Positions 1-10,622 of a stretch of DNA of 64,000 nt are shown one piece after another; position 1 is the first letter of the stretch; each line of letters starts with the position of its first letter. Both the position numbers and the translations under genes were made by a program. Under the pieces are notes generated by a model. That model saw nothing but the letters and a program-made list of their open reading frames with translations, was not told where the DNA came from and ran no database searches. Source of the stretch: Warburgia ugandensis (lineage: Eukaryota; Streptophyta; Magnoliopsida; Canellales; Canellaceae). The stretch spans positions 65,577,495-65,641,494 of the forward strand of contig CP141127.1 of NCBI GenBank assembly GCA_035236585.1. Reading direction: 5' to 3'.

Positions 1-1325
1 AGCAACCTTTTTCGCATTCTTATATTGTTCATAGTTTTCATTATTTCTAGTCTTCTGCCATACTTTAAAACGCATCCGTTTTTCTTTAATAAATTTTTGC
101 ACTGTTTCACTCCACCATGTTTCCTTTACTAATTGCCTTTTACCTTTAGATACTCCTAAGACATATTTTCCACTTCTTAATGGACTCAACAATATTAATC
201 CACATGGTATTTACTTCTGTTTCATAGTTCCAAATTCCTTTTACCATCAACTTATTTGTGAATGAGGTTATTTTCTCTCCTTTTAAGTTCCACCACTTAA
301 TTTTTGGATACCTATTAAGTTCATTTCCTTTCTTCTGTCTTTTGATATGGATATCCATAACCATTAACCTATGTTGTGAGATTAAACTCTCATCGGGTAT
401 TACTTGACAATCCTTACATATAGATTGTTCATTATTCCTAAGTAGTAGAAAGTCTATTTGGCTTTTATGAAGTCCACTTTTAAAGGTTATTAAGTGTTCA
501 TCCCTCTTCCTAAAGAGTGTATTTGCAATGGACAGGTTATATGACAAAGCAAAAATGAGGATATTCTCCCCCATCACATTTCGTTCACCTATACCATACC
601 CTCCGTGTATTCTATCATATCCTTCATTATCTTTTCCTACTTGGCCATTTAAGTTTGCTCCTATACATATCCTCTCAATGTTGGGAATTTCACGAATGAC
701 TCCCTATATATCTTCCCAAAACTGTCTCTTGATTATATCTTGTAACCCAACTTGTGGTGTGCATGCACTTATAACATTTATAATCTGCTCTCCTAGAACA
801 AGTTTTATTATTATAATTCTATCACTGATTATTTTAACGTCCACAACTTTATCCTTTAATTCCTTATCCACTATTATTCCTACGCCATTTCTATTATTTT
901 CCTTTCATACGTACCATAATTTATACCCATCTATTTCTCTAGCTTTGGCCCCTTTTCACTTGGTTTCTTGGATACAAGCGATGTTGACTCTCCTACGTTT
1001 AATCATGTCTACTAACTCCAAGCTCTTACCCGTCAATGTGCTTATATTCCATGTGGCGATACGAATCTTATGTTTTGGAGATATTCTATTTACTATCGCC
1101 TTTCTCGATCTCCATGGCATTGACCCATGTCCACTTTTCACTGCACCTGGGTTCTGATGCAGTGCGTCACTTCCAAGGGGACGCTCTTGCAGCCCTTGCC
1201 CATTTTTTACTACACTCGGGATCTGATGTAGCGAGTCGCTTTTGGGAGAACGCCCTAGAAGCCCTTGCCTATTTTTCACTGCACCCGTGATCCGATGCAG
1301 CGCGTCGCTTATGGGTACGCCCAAT
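1..1325 (-). mobile_element. RTE-type LINE, 5' part with endonuclease domain (decayed)
   Basis: Read on the minus strand from an ATG at 1324, one frame runs leftward with the hallmarks of a plant RTE-clade LINE. It has a short N-terminal repeat region, then the start of an apurinic/apyrimidinic-type endonuclease (KIRIATWNISTLTGKS, then CIQETK near 960). A region matching the family's GDFNGHVG motif follows near 660, and then SQIDFLLLR and QHRLMVMDI near 350-470. The motif near 660 reads GANLNGQVG, so the usual catalytic Asp is gone. Three in-frame stops lie between about 950 and 690. One frame slip near 165 moves the reading into another frame, where ETWWSE and the linker before reverse transcriptase continue to the edge. 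Reverse transcriptase and the 3' tail lie outside the window. Plant databases often label such ORFs craniofacial development protein 2-like. The copy is inactive and probably sits antisense in an upstream intron of the SAC3-type gene. Confidence 0.88.
1133..1318 (-). repeat. Three-copy ~69-bp tandem repeat in the LINE N-terminus
   Basis: Three imperfect copies of a unit of about 69 bp lie head to tail within the first 75 codons of the LINE frame. Each encodes a unit of about 23 residues of the form SDALHQ-PGAVKNGQGL plus a short variable linker. The repeat stays in frame and ends just before the endonuclease start. No function is known to me; similar units precede the endonuclease in related plant RTE copies as I remember them. 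Confidence 0.75.
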
Positions 1326-2149
1326 GTATAACAAAAATAACATAAAAATTAGGCCCTGCCGGGGAGGTATTGGATGCTATTCCTAAAGCATCTGAATGTA
1401 AGATATATTTGGAATAGACAGTTATGACTGCCTACAGAGCTTACAGATAAAATATGCTCTACTCTTGGTGCTGTTGAATCTGGAAGGCAAAGAGTGTCAT
1501 ATTCATATGCCTAAATAATGTTGGTGCCACTGGGCAAAGATAGGGAAGACAACAATGTCACAATGCTTTGGAGTATTAGAAGAGCTCACTAGGAGGAACT
1601 GTATACCAATAAAGGTCACCACAGCAAAGTCCACTACCAAGGAGTTTGGTCATGTGCAAATCAAAAGCAATGATGTGAAATAAAACAGCAGGAAAACTAT
1701 TATGGACCAGTTGACAGAAAAAAACTAGAGTTGTAAATAGGTAGAACAGAAACTTGCAGAACAGACAATGAATAAAGGAGGAGAGAATGAGAAAGAATGT
1801 GCAAGGCCCTTTTAAGGTTCCCTCTGTGTTGAATTGAAATTATTCCGGTTCTATGCAGTATATAGCACCCCAGTTACACATGACTCAGGGAACTAACTGA
1901 AAATATGACACTGTTATGATTATAATAATACACTAGTGACTTCATGTGTTTTAAGTGAAAAATAATACACTAATAGTATGTGCTGCTGATTGTTGAGCAA
2001 GTACTTCAAAGAACTAGAACAAATATCAATCTTATGGAAGCATTATTTTCTGGGATCAAGCATCACTCTGTTACAGCAGAAATAAGAACTCCTTTGAAAT
2101 ATCATGAGATGAATGAAATGTTTTCAGCCATCCTCATCCTCATCATTAG

Positions 2150-2150
<1 letters not shown>
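1326..2150. other. Probable intron sequence, no gene recognised
   Basis: Between the LINE and the microsatellite I see no exon-like block, no long open frame and no recognisable repeat. The SAC3-type gene reads rightward from 2260 and begins mid-protein, so this stretch is most likely part of the intron before that exon. Confidence 0.5.
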
Positions 2151-2216
<66 letters not shown>

Positions 2217-2217
2217 T
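2151..2217. repeat. (ATT)n microsatellite, about 22 units
   Basis: An uninterrupted ATT trinucleotide tract ends about 40 bases before the 3' splice site at 2259/2260. Open frames across it in two registers encode only Ile or Leu runs and are artefacts. Confidence 0.97.
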
Positions 2218-2259
2218 ACTTGTTTTATCCTTATCAACCCGATAGTTTGTGTTCTGCAG

Positions 2260-5200
2260 TGCCAATCACAGTTGAAAAGTCTTTATGCTGAGGGAATCAA
2301 GGGATGTGATATGGAGTTCTCTGCTTATAACTTGCTTTGTGTTATTCTGCACTCAAACAACAACAGAGATCTCTTGTCGGCAATGGCAAGGTATGTGGTG
2401 TAGGTCCTTTTTGAATTCAATTTTTTATCGGACATCTTTCTATTATGTCAGAGCTTCATATAAACTCTAGTCTGTTCTTACTTTTGTAATATCATCATCA
2501 TCAAAGCCTTATCGTGATTAGGGGTTGGCTTTACTTTTGCAATATGTGATACCTAAATCTCGTTGTAAACCAAGATCTTTTGCAATTGGGATTGAGGATG
2601 TCACAATATCAACTTTTCTGTATAACCATCTATACTGGTAATAATTTTGTACTTCAGTAGGTACTTATAAAATGTTATGAGCATTTGCGCAATAGTGAGT
2701 TGTGGCTGTGCCACCCGGAGGTCATGGGTTTGAGGTGTGGAAACAGCATCTTCCAAAATGCAAGGTAAGGCTGTGTACTATAGGCCCTTTGTGTTCCGCC
2801 CCTTCCCTTGAACCTGCATATGCAAGAGCTTCGTGCACTGGACTGCCCCTTTTAGTAGCAAACATTTTATGAGCATTTACGCAAAAGGCACGAAGACAGG
2901 CTGAACATAAATGCTAACGAATATGACCACTTGCTCTTTAGTTCTCAAAGACCAACCATCTCTGACTTGAATTTCATGCTGGCTATTATGTTGTCGAGAG
3001 AACGGACTTTTGCTGGAACCATCCATTCTTTTGAGCATGGTTGTAGCCTAAGAGAGTTTAAAGGTCTAAACCTGACAAGGAAATCAGATCCTGTGTTTGA
3101 GGCTATGCAAAATTTAATCAGTTATTAATATTTTGCTTTGGAACGCAGGAATTTACAACCGTGTAAGATCTCCAATTGATAAACATCTTATACTATGCAA
3201 ACTTGATGTGTGTTTTATGTCAAAAATGTAAAAATCCATTTAGAATAGTAACTATAGCAGCTCAGCCGTCAACTGGACTTATTATGTCAGATAATGAAGA
3301 ATTTAAGTGTCAACTTCTGAGTGCCAGTAATTCAATAGCCTTGTGACTTACTGGCTTGAATGGAGGTCAAATAAAATCTGATGTCATAAAATCTAAATGA
3401 TGTCTGAATAGGCCGGAAAGTCATTTGTGGAATGGGTTTTTAACTACAAACCTCACTCATACCTCCTCTAAGTTATAATGCTAGTTCGGCTCCATCCTCC
3501 AACTTATAGAGTATATAACATAGAGGAGGATCTCATAAATTTATCAGTTAATTAAGGAACCAAAAACTGGGGAGAGAAAAAAAGAAAGATAAGAAATAGG
3601 TTGGGTTTTCTAGTCATGATGCATGTCTTGAGAAGAGAGAGTTGGGGAGAAGAAAAGAGGGAATTTTTTTTTTTCTTTTTTCATTTTAGCTTCCACTTTG
3701 GGACTTTCTCATGGAGGTTTTTGCTTTAGATCTTTGACTACATGAAGATTGGATGCCGGGATTATTGCAGAGTTCAAGGTGCTACTGCTGCTAGCACCTT
3801 CAAAACTCTGTTGGCAGTGACGACTGTGGCCAGACAGAGCAGTACAAGGTGGACCAGCTTACAGCTATGCATGGGTGCTATGCTGCCGGGAAAGAGATTT
3901 CTTTGGATACCCATATTGCTTCTGGCGCATGCTGTAGGAAGCTAACAGAGAGTGGTGGAGAAAAAACTATTCCACGCTGCTGGAATATTAATACATTTCT
4001 CTGTTGAAGATCTTAAACAAATATTTTTTCCAGAAAATGATCTTTTCGTTTGAGTTTTATCATAATTTTTTCCAAGTTGGATGTAGTTCTGTGTGTCAAA
4101 CTGGTGTCCCAAATACATTTTTAAATAACATGTGCAGGAAGTGGCTTCCAATCTTTAGGTACCGTTGGGGAAACAATTGTAGCTTTTAAGTAGGAGATGC
4201 TTGATGAGAACAAATTAGAAAGGCCCTACTTCTATTTCATTTAGTAGTCCGGATTAGTTTTGATGTATGATTAGTTAAAAGGGTATTCCTTGTACATCAA
4301 TATGAAGACTTGGATTGGAGAACATTGAAACTATATTATTCAAAACTAAAATATGATCAAAATAGAGAAAGGAGTCAACTGAACAAACTCTGACCGCTTT
4401 GCATACAAAAACTCACACTCTTATAGGCAACCATGGGTTGTGGTTTATTTTTCTGTATAAACTAGACAGTAGAAACAAATAGGACAATCTAATCAGAAAT
4501 ATCTTTTAGCCAAAAAAGTGGTCGAGAAATGGAAGCTTCGTTGTGGTTCTCCCATTGGACCATTACTAGGTATTTCCTTATTTTCCCTTTTATTTTGCTC
4601 TTGTTCTGCATTAGAGAAGTTGGGTATATTTGTTGGCGTGTTTTCCATGGATGAGATCCTGGAAGGTAGAAGAAGGTTTACTATTTTTGGATATTAACAA
4701 TCTTTCTTTTTCTTCTTCTACTTTCCAGGCTATTTTGTGGACAACATTTTATATTTAGAATGGAAATAGTTATAAAGAAAAAGCAAGAATCCCATGACAA
4801 GGGAAATAGTCAGTAGAAAGACAAGTTCAAATGTGAATCATGTGTGGCGTGAGATGATTTGAACTTCTTTGTTTGGGACAAAAGTGGTTTTCTTCTCACT
4901 ATTTTCCATTTTTGGGATAAAAATTCCAACACTCTCTACACCAATTAATTCATGTCACATGCTTGTGTACCATGGGAGGTTATATACAAAGCAACCTGTT
5001 ACCACAGGAAACATCAAACATACAGATCTGGATAGTTTAGGGAAAAGGAATAGAAAAAGGAAAGGAAAATAAAATACGGAGAGTTTAACAGAAATGGACC
5101 CCAAATGGGAAGAATCACAAAGGTGGTGATACTGATATTTCTGTTTATACAACATCTTGGGTGGAAAACTTCTATTCTTGAATTCTGAATTCTGAATTCC

Positions 5201-8200
5201 ATAGTAGTCTCATAAACTCAGGAACAATCTAAAACCTTAACCTCCTAGTGTCGTCGTAAATCGTTCTCAAGTAACTAACATAAGTAAAACTAACTCAAAA
5301 GATGGTTCTTCCCACTTATAACTTAATGAGAACTCATTTGTTCTGTAAGCTGTAAACTAATGACTTAAGTGGTTGGACCCGGCGATTTTAAGACAGTGAA
5401 GACTGAAACAAGTTTTGTGAGTAAACAAAGGGAAAAACCTTGTGAATGAAAATAAATTACTGACGAATTAAGTGTTGGACCCAGCCCTTTTAAGTCACTA
5501 AAGACCAAAACAAGTTTTATGAGTAAAGCAGAAAGGAAAGCCCTTTTGAATGAAAAAGAAATACTCATAGCAAAATGCTCCAAACTCAGGTGCTTTTTTC
5601 TTCATTGAAAATGTTGTGATAGCTCTTGAGTCAGCTTAATAGGGATCAAATGAATCATGTATCAGACCATGAGCCTGTACTGATTGGCGTTACCGCACTG
5701 AGTTTGTAGATTCCAAACACAAATGCCCTGATCCTGAATACATCGCCACTGTGGTGTTGGTCAGCAGAGACAAACAGACCTTTTGTGGCTTTTAGGGGAA
5801 GTTGTATGTAAACCCCACATTCCATCATCCTTGTCAAACAACTTCTCTATATGGACCACCTCTATCACTTGCTAAACTGCAACTACTTCCTGGAAACAAC
5901 TAAAGCAGACTTCTGTCATCCCATGCATCAGCAGCTGCATGACATCACTCTTGATCCCACCTTGGCATATGCTTCCTTAATCTCTAAACCTGGAGGAATA
6001 AAGAAACCAAGGCCATGTGACTGTCAGTGTGTAACCTAATGCACCTTGACGTTGAGAACTGCCTGATTTATAGCTACGTTGAATCAGGCTACTTACATGG
6101 ACTTTATGGAGAATTTCAAACAAACCAACTGTAACCATCAGTAAAGAAGCCCACAACAATATACTGTACAACCTAACACACTGCATGATCCAAAATAGTT
6201 TGCTTGCCTCCCCTCCAGTGGTAGCGCCGGCAGCTTTCTTGGTGAATGCTCTGCGCTAGCTTTCTTGTCCTTGTCTCCAACTGGATGTCATATGTAGTTC
6301 AAACTGGAGAAGAGATAAAAGCAGGCAGAACATTTTTTCCTTTCTTTTTTCCTTTTCTCCTTAGTATCCTAACACTATCTTGGTGCTGTTATAATCGTCA
6401 TTAGTCACCTGGTCTACATCCCAAATCTCTTTAGCTTGCTGGTTCCTTGCTGCTAATCTACTCACATGGTACATGATACTATAGGCCCAGGGAAAGACTA
6501 GGGTGAATGTATCATCTATCATCAAATATCAGATACCATACTATTCTCGCAGAGCTATGTATGTGTTATGTTCTATTGTAGATGCAAGCACCATCCAAGC
6601 CAACCATCTTAATGACACCATATAGCATCCAAGAAATTTAGTGCAACGAGGATCTGGGATCAACCGCATTAGTTGAATTTTTCTCATTTAAAACAAAAAG
6701 GGAAAGACTGCTTTCCTCTTATATCAGTCTGTTGCACTCAATGAAGCAGGTGATTGTTATTCTCACTAGCAGTTGATACTTTAACTTCTAGCTGTCTCTT
6801 TAAAAATGTTCTAGTCTATTTATTTATGGCTCTTTACATATTCTTCATTGTACTTTTATGCTAGGATACTAGTTCTTGGAACTGTTCTTGCAAGTCTTCT
6901 AGTTGGATTTTCGTTACAAACTCTAGACGATTCCCCCTTTTTCATGGGGATTTACCCATCACTGAGATGTATAAAGGAACATAACGAACTTCATATATCC
7001 AGTTTCCATTTATCCAGAAACAAGATCGGACTTTATTCCGGGTTGTCTTGGTTTAACAATGAAAAACTTAAAAATCCTCTAGTTACGTCGTTGAAGCTGC
7101 CATCACCAACCACGTTGTGAAATGTATCTGTCCCTGTGAAAATTTACTTGTTTGAGAGTTTGATCAAGTAGGCGTTAGAGTTGTCATTGCAAGTCCTACT
7201 GGATTCTACCTAAGCACAAGCAGATAGGGAAGCTTTTCTAGCTTCAGATATGTCACTGCATACGTTGTGTTCTATAAATCTTCAGGACACAATATGATTA
7301 GAAATTTAGATTCATGTATCTTGTCAAAAAAAAAAAAATTGATTGCAAGGTGATCTTAGCTTAAACAATGCCAGGCTGATGGGTCTTATAAATTTGTCTT
7401 ACACATTTATTTTTCATCAGTTTTCTGAAATTGTATATCATTCACATAGCCCCACTTCTTTGGCACAATGGGAAATATGTTATTGAAGTATTGGACAAAT
7501 ACAATACATGTTGTAAAGAATATTTAGCAATGCATGATTGTCAGTATGCATTGCCACGGCAAATTTATCTCATTACGGCCCCTGGAAAATTTACTTGTTT
7601 GAGAGTTTGATCAAGTAGGCGTTAGAGTTGTCATTGCAAGTCTTACTGGATTCTACCTAAGCACAAGCAGATAGGGAAGCTTTTCTAGCTTCAGATATGT
7701 CACTGCATACGTTGTGTTCTATAAATCTTCAGTTTTCTGAAATTGTGTATCATTCACATAGCCCCACATCTTTGGCACAATGGGAAATATGTTATTGAAG
7801 TATTGGACAAATACAATACATGTTGTAAAGAATATTTAGCAATGCATGATTGTCAGTATGTATTGCCACGGCAAATTTATCTCATTACGGTCTCTGGATC
7901 TTTCTTTCATTACCAGATTATCAGTGGAAGCAAAACAGGATGAGGCCATAAAGCATGCACTTGCGGTCCGTGCTGCCTTTACTTCAGGAAATTATATTCT
8001 GTTTTTCAGACTCTACAAAACGGCTCCCAACTTGGCAACCTGCCTCATGGGTATGCATTTCACTATTTCAGATTTCCTGTTGGAAGATTGTACACGGGTG
8101 TAATCATTCTCCATAAAATTGTAACTTTGCAGATTTATACGTGGAAAAGATGCGTTTTGAGGCTGTGAAATGCATGTCACGCTCCTATCGCCCAACAATC

Positions 8201-9078
8201 CCTGTTGTGTTCATTGCTCGGGTTTTAGGCTTCACAAATGTTATGGCGACCGAAGGAAATGATGGGAAGGATGCTGATGGAGTGGAAGAATGTGAAGAAT
8301 GGTTGAAGGCACATGGTGCAAACATCATCATAGACAACAGTGGAGAAATGCAGTTAGATACAAAGGTACGTGAAGAAAAGAAAGCTCAATATCTTAAATT
8401 TGAACGACCAAATGTCTAGATCAGGATCTATTCTAGTATTGATTGACAATCGGATCTACTCTTAATTTAATGTATTCCAAACCTTTTCTTTCATTTCTCT
8501 CATTGTTAGTCGGTTTTGTTTGGTCTGAACCTTGTCACACGATTCACATCCTTCACTTCAGATGATAATCACAGAAATATAGTTTTGTCAATTTCTCAAT
8601 ATTACGATTTCTTATTGTTTGTTTGATAGAGAAAAAGCAGTGGATTTATTTGTTTGGCTTTGAAATTTACTGCAGCGAGGGAAGAAGTCCCAGGTTTCTC
8701 TTTTTCACAACCAATCACCATCACTCTAGAGTCTGACCCATAAGCGGATCACATCCAGCATTCATTTACAGAATTTAGAGAGATTATTGCCTCTTGGCAC
8801 TTCTAGGATATGCATGTGCTTGGTGTTAAATTGTACTAAGCTTACTAGGAAAGGTTATTATAATCTTTGATTCTTTTACAGTTGCATTAAGTTCTTCAGG
8901 TGGTTTACTTGCGGAATCCATCATAGAAACATTTTGCTCAAGAAATATGAAATATTTTAACTGGCAATGTGAAATTCAGGTGACCTCGTCCAGTTTGTAC
9001 ATGCCAGATCCGGAAGATGCTGTCGCCCATGGAGACGCTAGTCTTGCTGTTAGCGATTTTTTGACTCGGACATCCTAA
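2260..9078 (+). CDS. SAC3A: SAC3/GANP-family protein (SAC3A/THP3-like), C-terminal four exons
   Basis: Four exons with consistent phases encode the last 198 residues of a SAC3/THP3-like protein: 2260-2390 (CQSQLKSLYAEGI to LLSAMA plus two bases), 7917-8050 (RLSVEAKQDEAIKHALAVRA to ATCLM plus one base), 8133-8365 (DLYVEKMRF to EMQLDTK) and 8980-9078 (VTSSSLYMPDPEDAV to FLTRTS, stop at 9076-9078). Every junction has GT and AG: gtatgt at 2391, gtatgc at 8051, gtacgt at 8366, and ag before 2260, 7917, 8133 and 8980. These residues form the end of the SAC3/PCI-like helical domain conserved with Arabidopsis At2g39340. The family acts in the nucleus in mRNA transcription, processing or export; the yeast relative Thp3 works with Csn12. 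The exons show no breaks. The gene is partial only because its larger N-terminal part lies left of the window. Family assignment is strong; which paralogue is an inference from memory. Confidence 0.9.
2488..2532 (-). mobile_element. RTE LINE 3'-end fragment (short)
   Basis: The plus strand reads ATCATCATCATCAAAGCCTT and continues into a GGGGTTGGC-like block. The reverse complement resembles the common plant RTE 3' end: GCC-(A/C)-ACCCC, then GATAAGGCTTTGATGATGATG. Only about 45 bases are recognisable, as expected of a strongly 5'-truncated insertion. A shared SINE tail is an alternative. Confidence 0.5.
2675..2884 (+). mobile_element. Au-type SINE with target-site duplications
   Basis: The body (2693-2866) matches the plant Au SINE as I remember it: GTTGTGGCTGTGCCACC, a B-box-like GGTCATGGGTTTGAG, TGGAAACAGCATCTTCCAAA, ATGCAAGGTAAGGCTGTGTA, CGCCCCTTCCC, and an end at GACTGCCCCTTTT. 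It is flanked by an 18-bp duplication, ttatgagcatttRcgcaa, at 2675-2692 and 2867-2884, with one mismatch. The extreme 5' end with the A box is short or degraded. The insertion lies in the sense direction in the intron of the SAC3-type gene. Confidence 0.88.
5361..5568. repeat. Two-copy ~104-bp imperfect tandem duplication
   Basis: 5361-5460 and 5461-5568 align along their length: GGTTGGACCC against GTGTTGGACCC, TTTTAAG, ACAAGTTTT-TGAGTAAA, and GGGAAAAACC against GGAAAGCCC, then TGAATGAAAA. Similarity looks moderate (roughly 75-80% by eye), so the duplication is not recent. Confidence 0.75.
7131..7890. repeat. Recent tandem duplication next to a splice acceptor
   Basis: Copy 1 (7131-7578) and copy 2 (7579-7890) are nearly identical where they align, with only a handful of differences over about 310 bases. 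Copy 1 has an extra 135-bp block at 7286-7420, bounded on both sides by TCAG. Copy 2 joins straight across at that point. The duplication ends about 26 bases before the acceptor at 7916/7917, so the final pyrimidine stretch and AG are present only once. Confidence 0.92.
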
Positions 9079-9102
9079 AGATATTTTGTTTCATGTATTC
9101 AT

Positions 9103-9131
9103 TTTGTGATAAGGCTTTGATGATGATGAGG
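9103..9131 (+). mobile_element. Possible RTE LINE 3' tail remnant
   Basis: GATAAGGCTTTGATGATGAT followed by GAGGAT resembles the final bases of plant RTE elements in plus orientation. It is only about 28 bases long, so chance or a shared SINE tail is possible. It lies about 30 bases after the stop codon, inside the likely 3' UTR. Confidence 0.35.
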
Positions 9132-9911
9132 ATACATAAAGATGGGGGAAAGGTGGATGATGCTTTTGCTGATCGTGGAAGCCCAATTGGTTGATCTTGA
9201 TGATTGGGCATAGCTAAGAAGTGGTCGTCATATTCTGTGTAATATTAGCAAGAATATTTTATTTTAAAATGGGGAAAGGCGAGATGAATAGGAGAAGATT
9301 TTCCCCGATCAATAGCTGTATATTGGAAAGTTAATCCTTTAATGTGGAAAATCAATCTCTTCGTTTTTGTTTCTTTTCTTTTGGAAATCCTCAGTCAGTG
9401 ATATGGGTGGTTTTTCTGTTGTATTAAGGGTAAAGAGTTCCGCTGAGGAGTACATGTTCAAAGAGCGTGTACGATGATTCTTCTGTTTTTTCCCTCTCAT
9501 TTTAGATGCAGTCCATACCCAAGAGCATGAGAAGTCTACGCCCTTGTTGTCATGCTTGGTGAAACTTCGTTTTTTATATTAAGCTGAAAATTTGGTTTTT
9601 AGATTTAAGCCATTCATCCTAGATAGGTTAGATCGAGTACTTGTAGCCTGTGTTTATGTGTTTATTGAGTAGACAAAACAAGTAATTGGTATTAATATAC
9701 ACATTGAATCCTTGTAGCCTATGTTTATTGGAATAGAAAAAACAAGTAATTAGGGTAACTCAAATCATTAATTTTACGTGTTTTGCCATTTTTATATGAT
9801 TCAAAATAATGACCAGCTTAAAAAAAAAGAATTTATTATGCATGAAAATAAGCGGTGTGGACTGATTTGCTTGCCCTTAAGCGTGGACTTCGCTGGAGCG
9901 AGGGTTGAAAG

Positions 9912-9940
9912 CAGGTGAGTGTGTTACACACAATCACCTG
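9912..9940. repeat. 29-bp near-perfect palindrome (hairpin)
   Basis: CAGGTGAGTGTGT pairs with ACACACAATCACCTG around a three-base loop, 12 of 13 pairs matching. It has no run of T after it and lies between two convergent plant genes, so it is not a bacterial-type terminator. It may be a MITE remnant or a chance structure. Confidence 0.6.
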
Positions 9941-10622
9941 AACGTGAAACGAATCTGAGCAAGTGTTGGAGAAATGATAAGTGAAACCAATTTATGAAAC
10001 GGTTGAAATAATTTTACACGAAACAAGAAATGAGAAAATGTCATAGAAAATATTTAAAAACTATACAATGGAAATGTGAAAAAGTCGACTGTGATACAAG
10101 AGAGAGGGTTGCATAAAGTAAAGAAATGAAATATTTGGGGTTAGTAGAGATTGTCATTGATTTATCTTGAACTTCAGATAAGTTTTTTATTGGAAAATTT
10201 TCAAATATATTCGGCGAGTTTTATATTATTTTAGAATTGTCACGAGTTTTTAGAGAAACGACTCCTTCATGCAGTGTTAAGCTATTTGGGGACCATGGTT
10301 TTGTATGGCTAAGCTATTTGGTAACTATGGTATTGTCTGGCTCTGAACTATTTCGTTATTAATCCATGCATAGATACAATAAGCCGTCCTTTAAATAAAA
10401 ATAAGAGGAAGAATAGAAGAAGAAAGTAGCCCATCCTCTCGTTGAAATCAGCGGCTCAGATAGCCGTCCCAGGAAATTAGGTGCCTAACAATTAAATTAA
10501 CCCGTTAAAATGTCATCCATTCTAGAGAAAAGGTGAAAAGTGAAAAAAGAAAAAGACAAAGGAAAATGAGCATTCACGTAATATCCGCACCCCTCTTTTT
10601 CAATAACGCCACTCCTTGCCGG

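Larger units (their letters stand above)
2391..7916 (+). other. 5.5-kb intron of the SAC3-type gene
   Basis: The exons on either side join in phase (AG then A, giving Arg) with no missing residues relative to the family, so nothing between them needs to be coding. The intron holds an RTE tail fragment, an Au-type SINE, a ~100-bp tandem pair (5361-5568) and a recent larger duplication (7131-7890). The stretches 2885-5360 and 5569-7130 hold no coding region I can support. Short open frames at 2931-3128, 3742-3945 and 6848-7120 match nothing I know. Confidence 0.8.
9079..10622. other. 3' UTR of the SAC3-type gene and tail-to-tail intergenic region
   Basis: This lies between the stop of the SAC3-type gene and the stop of the minus-strand gene. 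It starts with the 3' UTR, although I cannot place the cleavage site. I see no further gene. It includes an RTE-tail-like fragment and a near-perfect palindrome, listed separately. Confidence 0.6.

Noticed and set aside
2113-2403. Leu-rich open frame running into the SAC3 exon
   Set aside because: The Leu run is the ATT tract. The real exon begins at the splice acceptor at 2260, in the frame CQSQLKSLYAEG.
6848-7120. 90-residue frame inside the SAC3-gene intron, with a hydrophobic start resembling a signal peptide
   Set aside because: It lies between exons that join without it, has no family match I recognise, and its hydrophobic start is common in T-rich DNA.
7286-7420. The 135-bp block in copy 1 as a spliced-out intron (retro-copy idea)
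   Set aside because: It lacks a GT start; the TCAG at both borders fits a deletion by microhomology better than splicing.
7743-8103. Frames over copy 2 of the duplication, running toward the exon at 7917
   Set aside because: The upstream part lies in the duplicated intron segment; conserved SAC3 residues start only after the acceptor at 7916.
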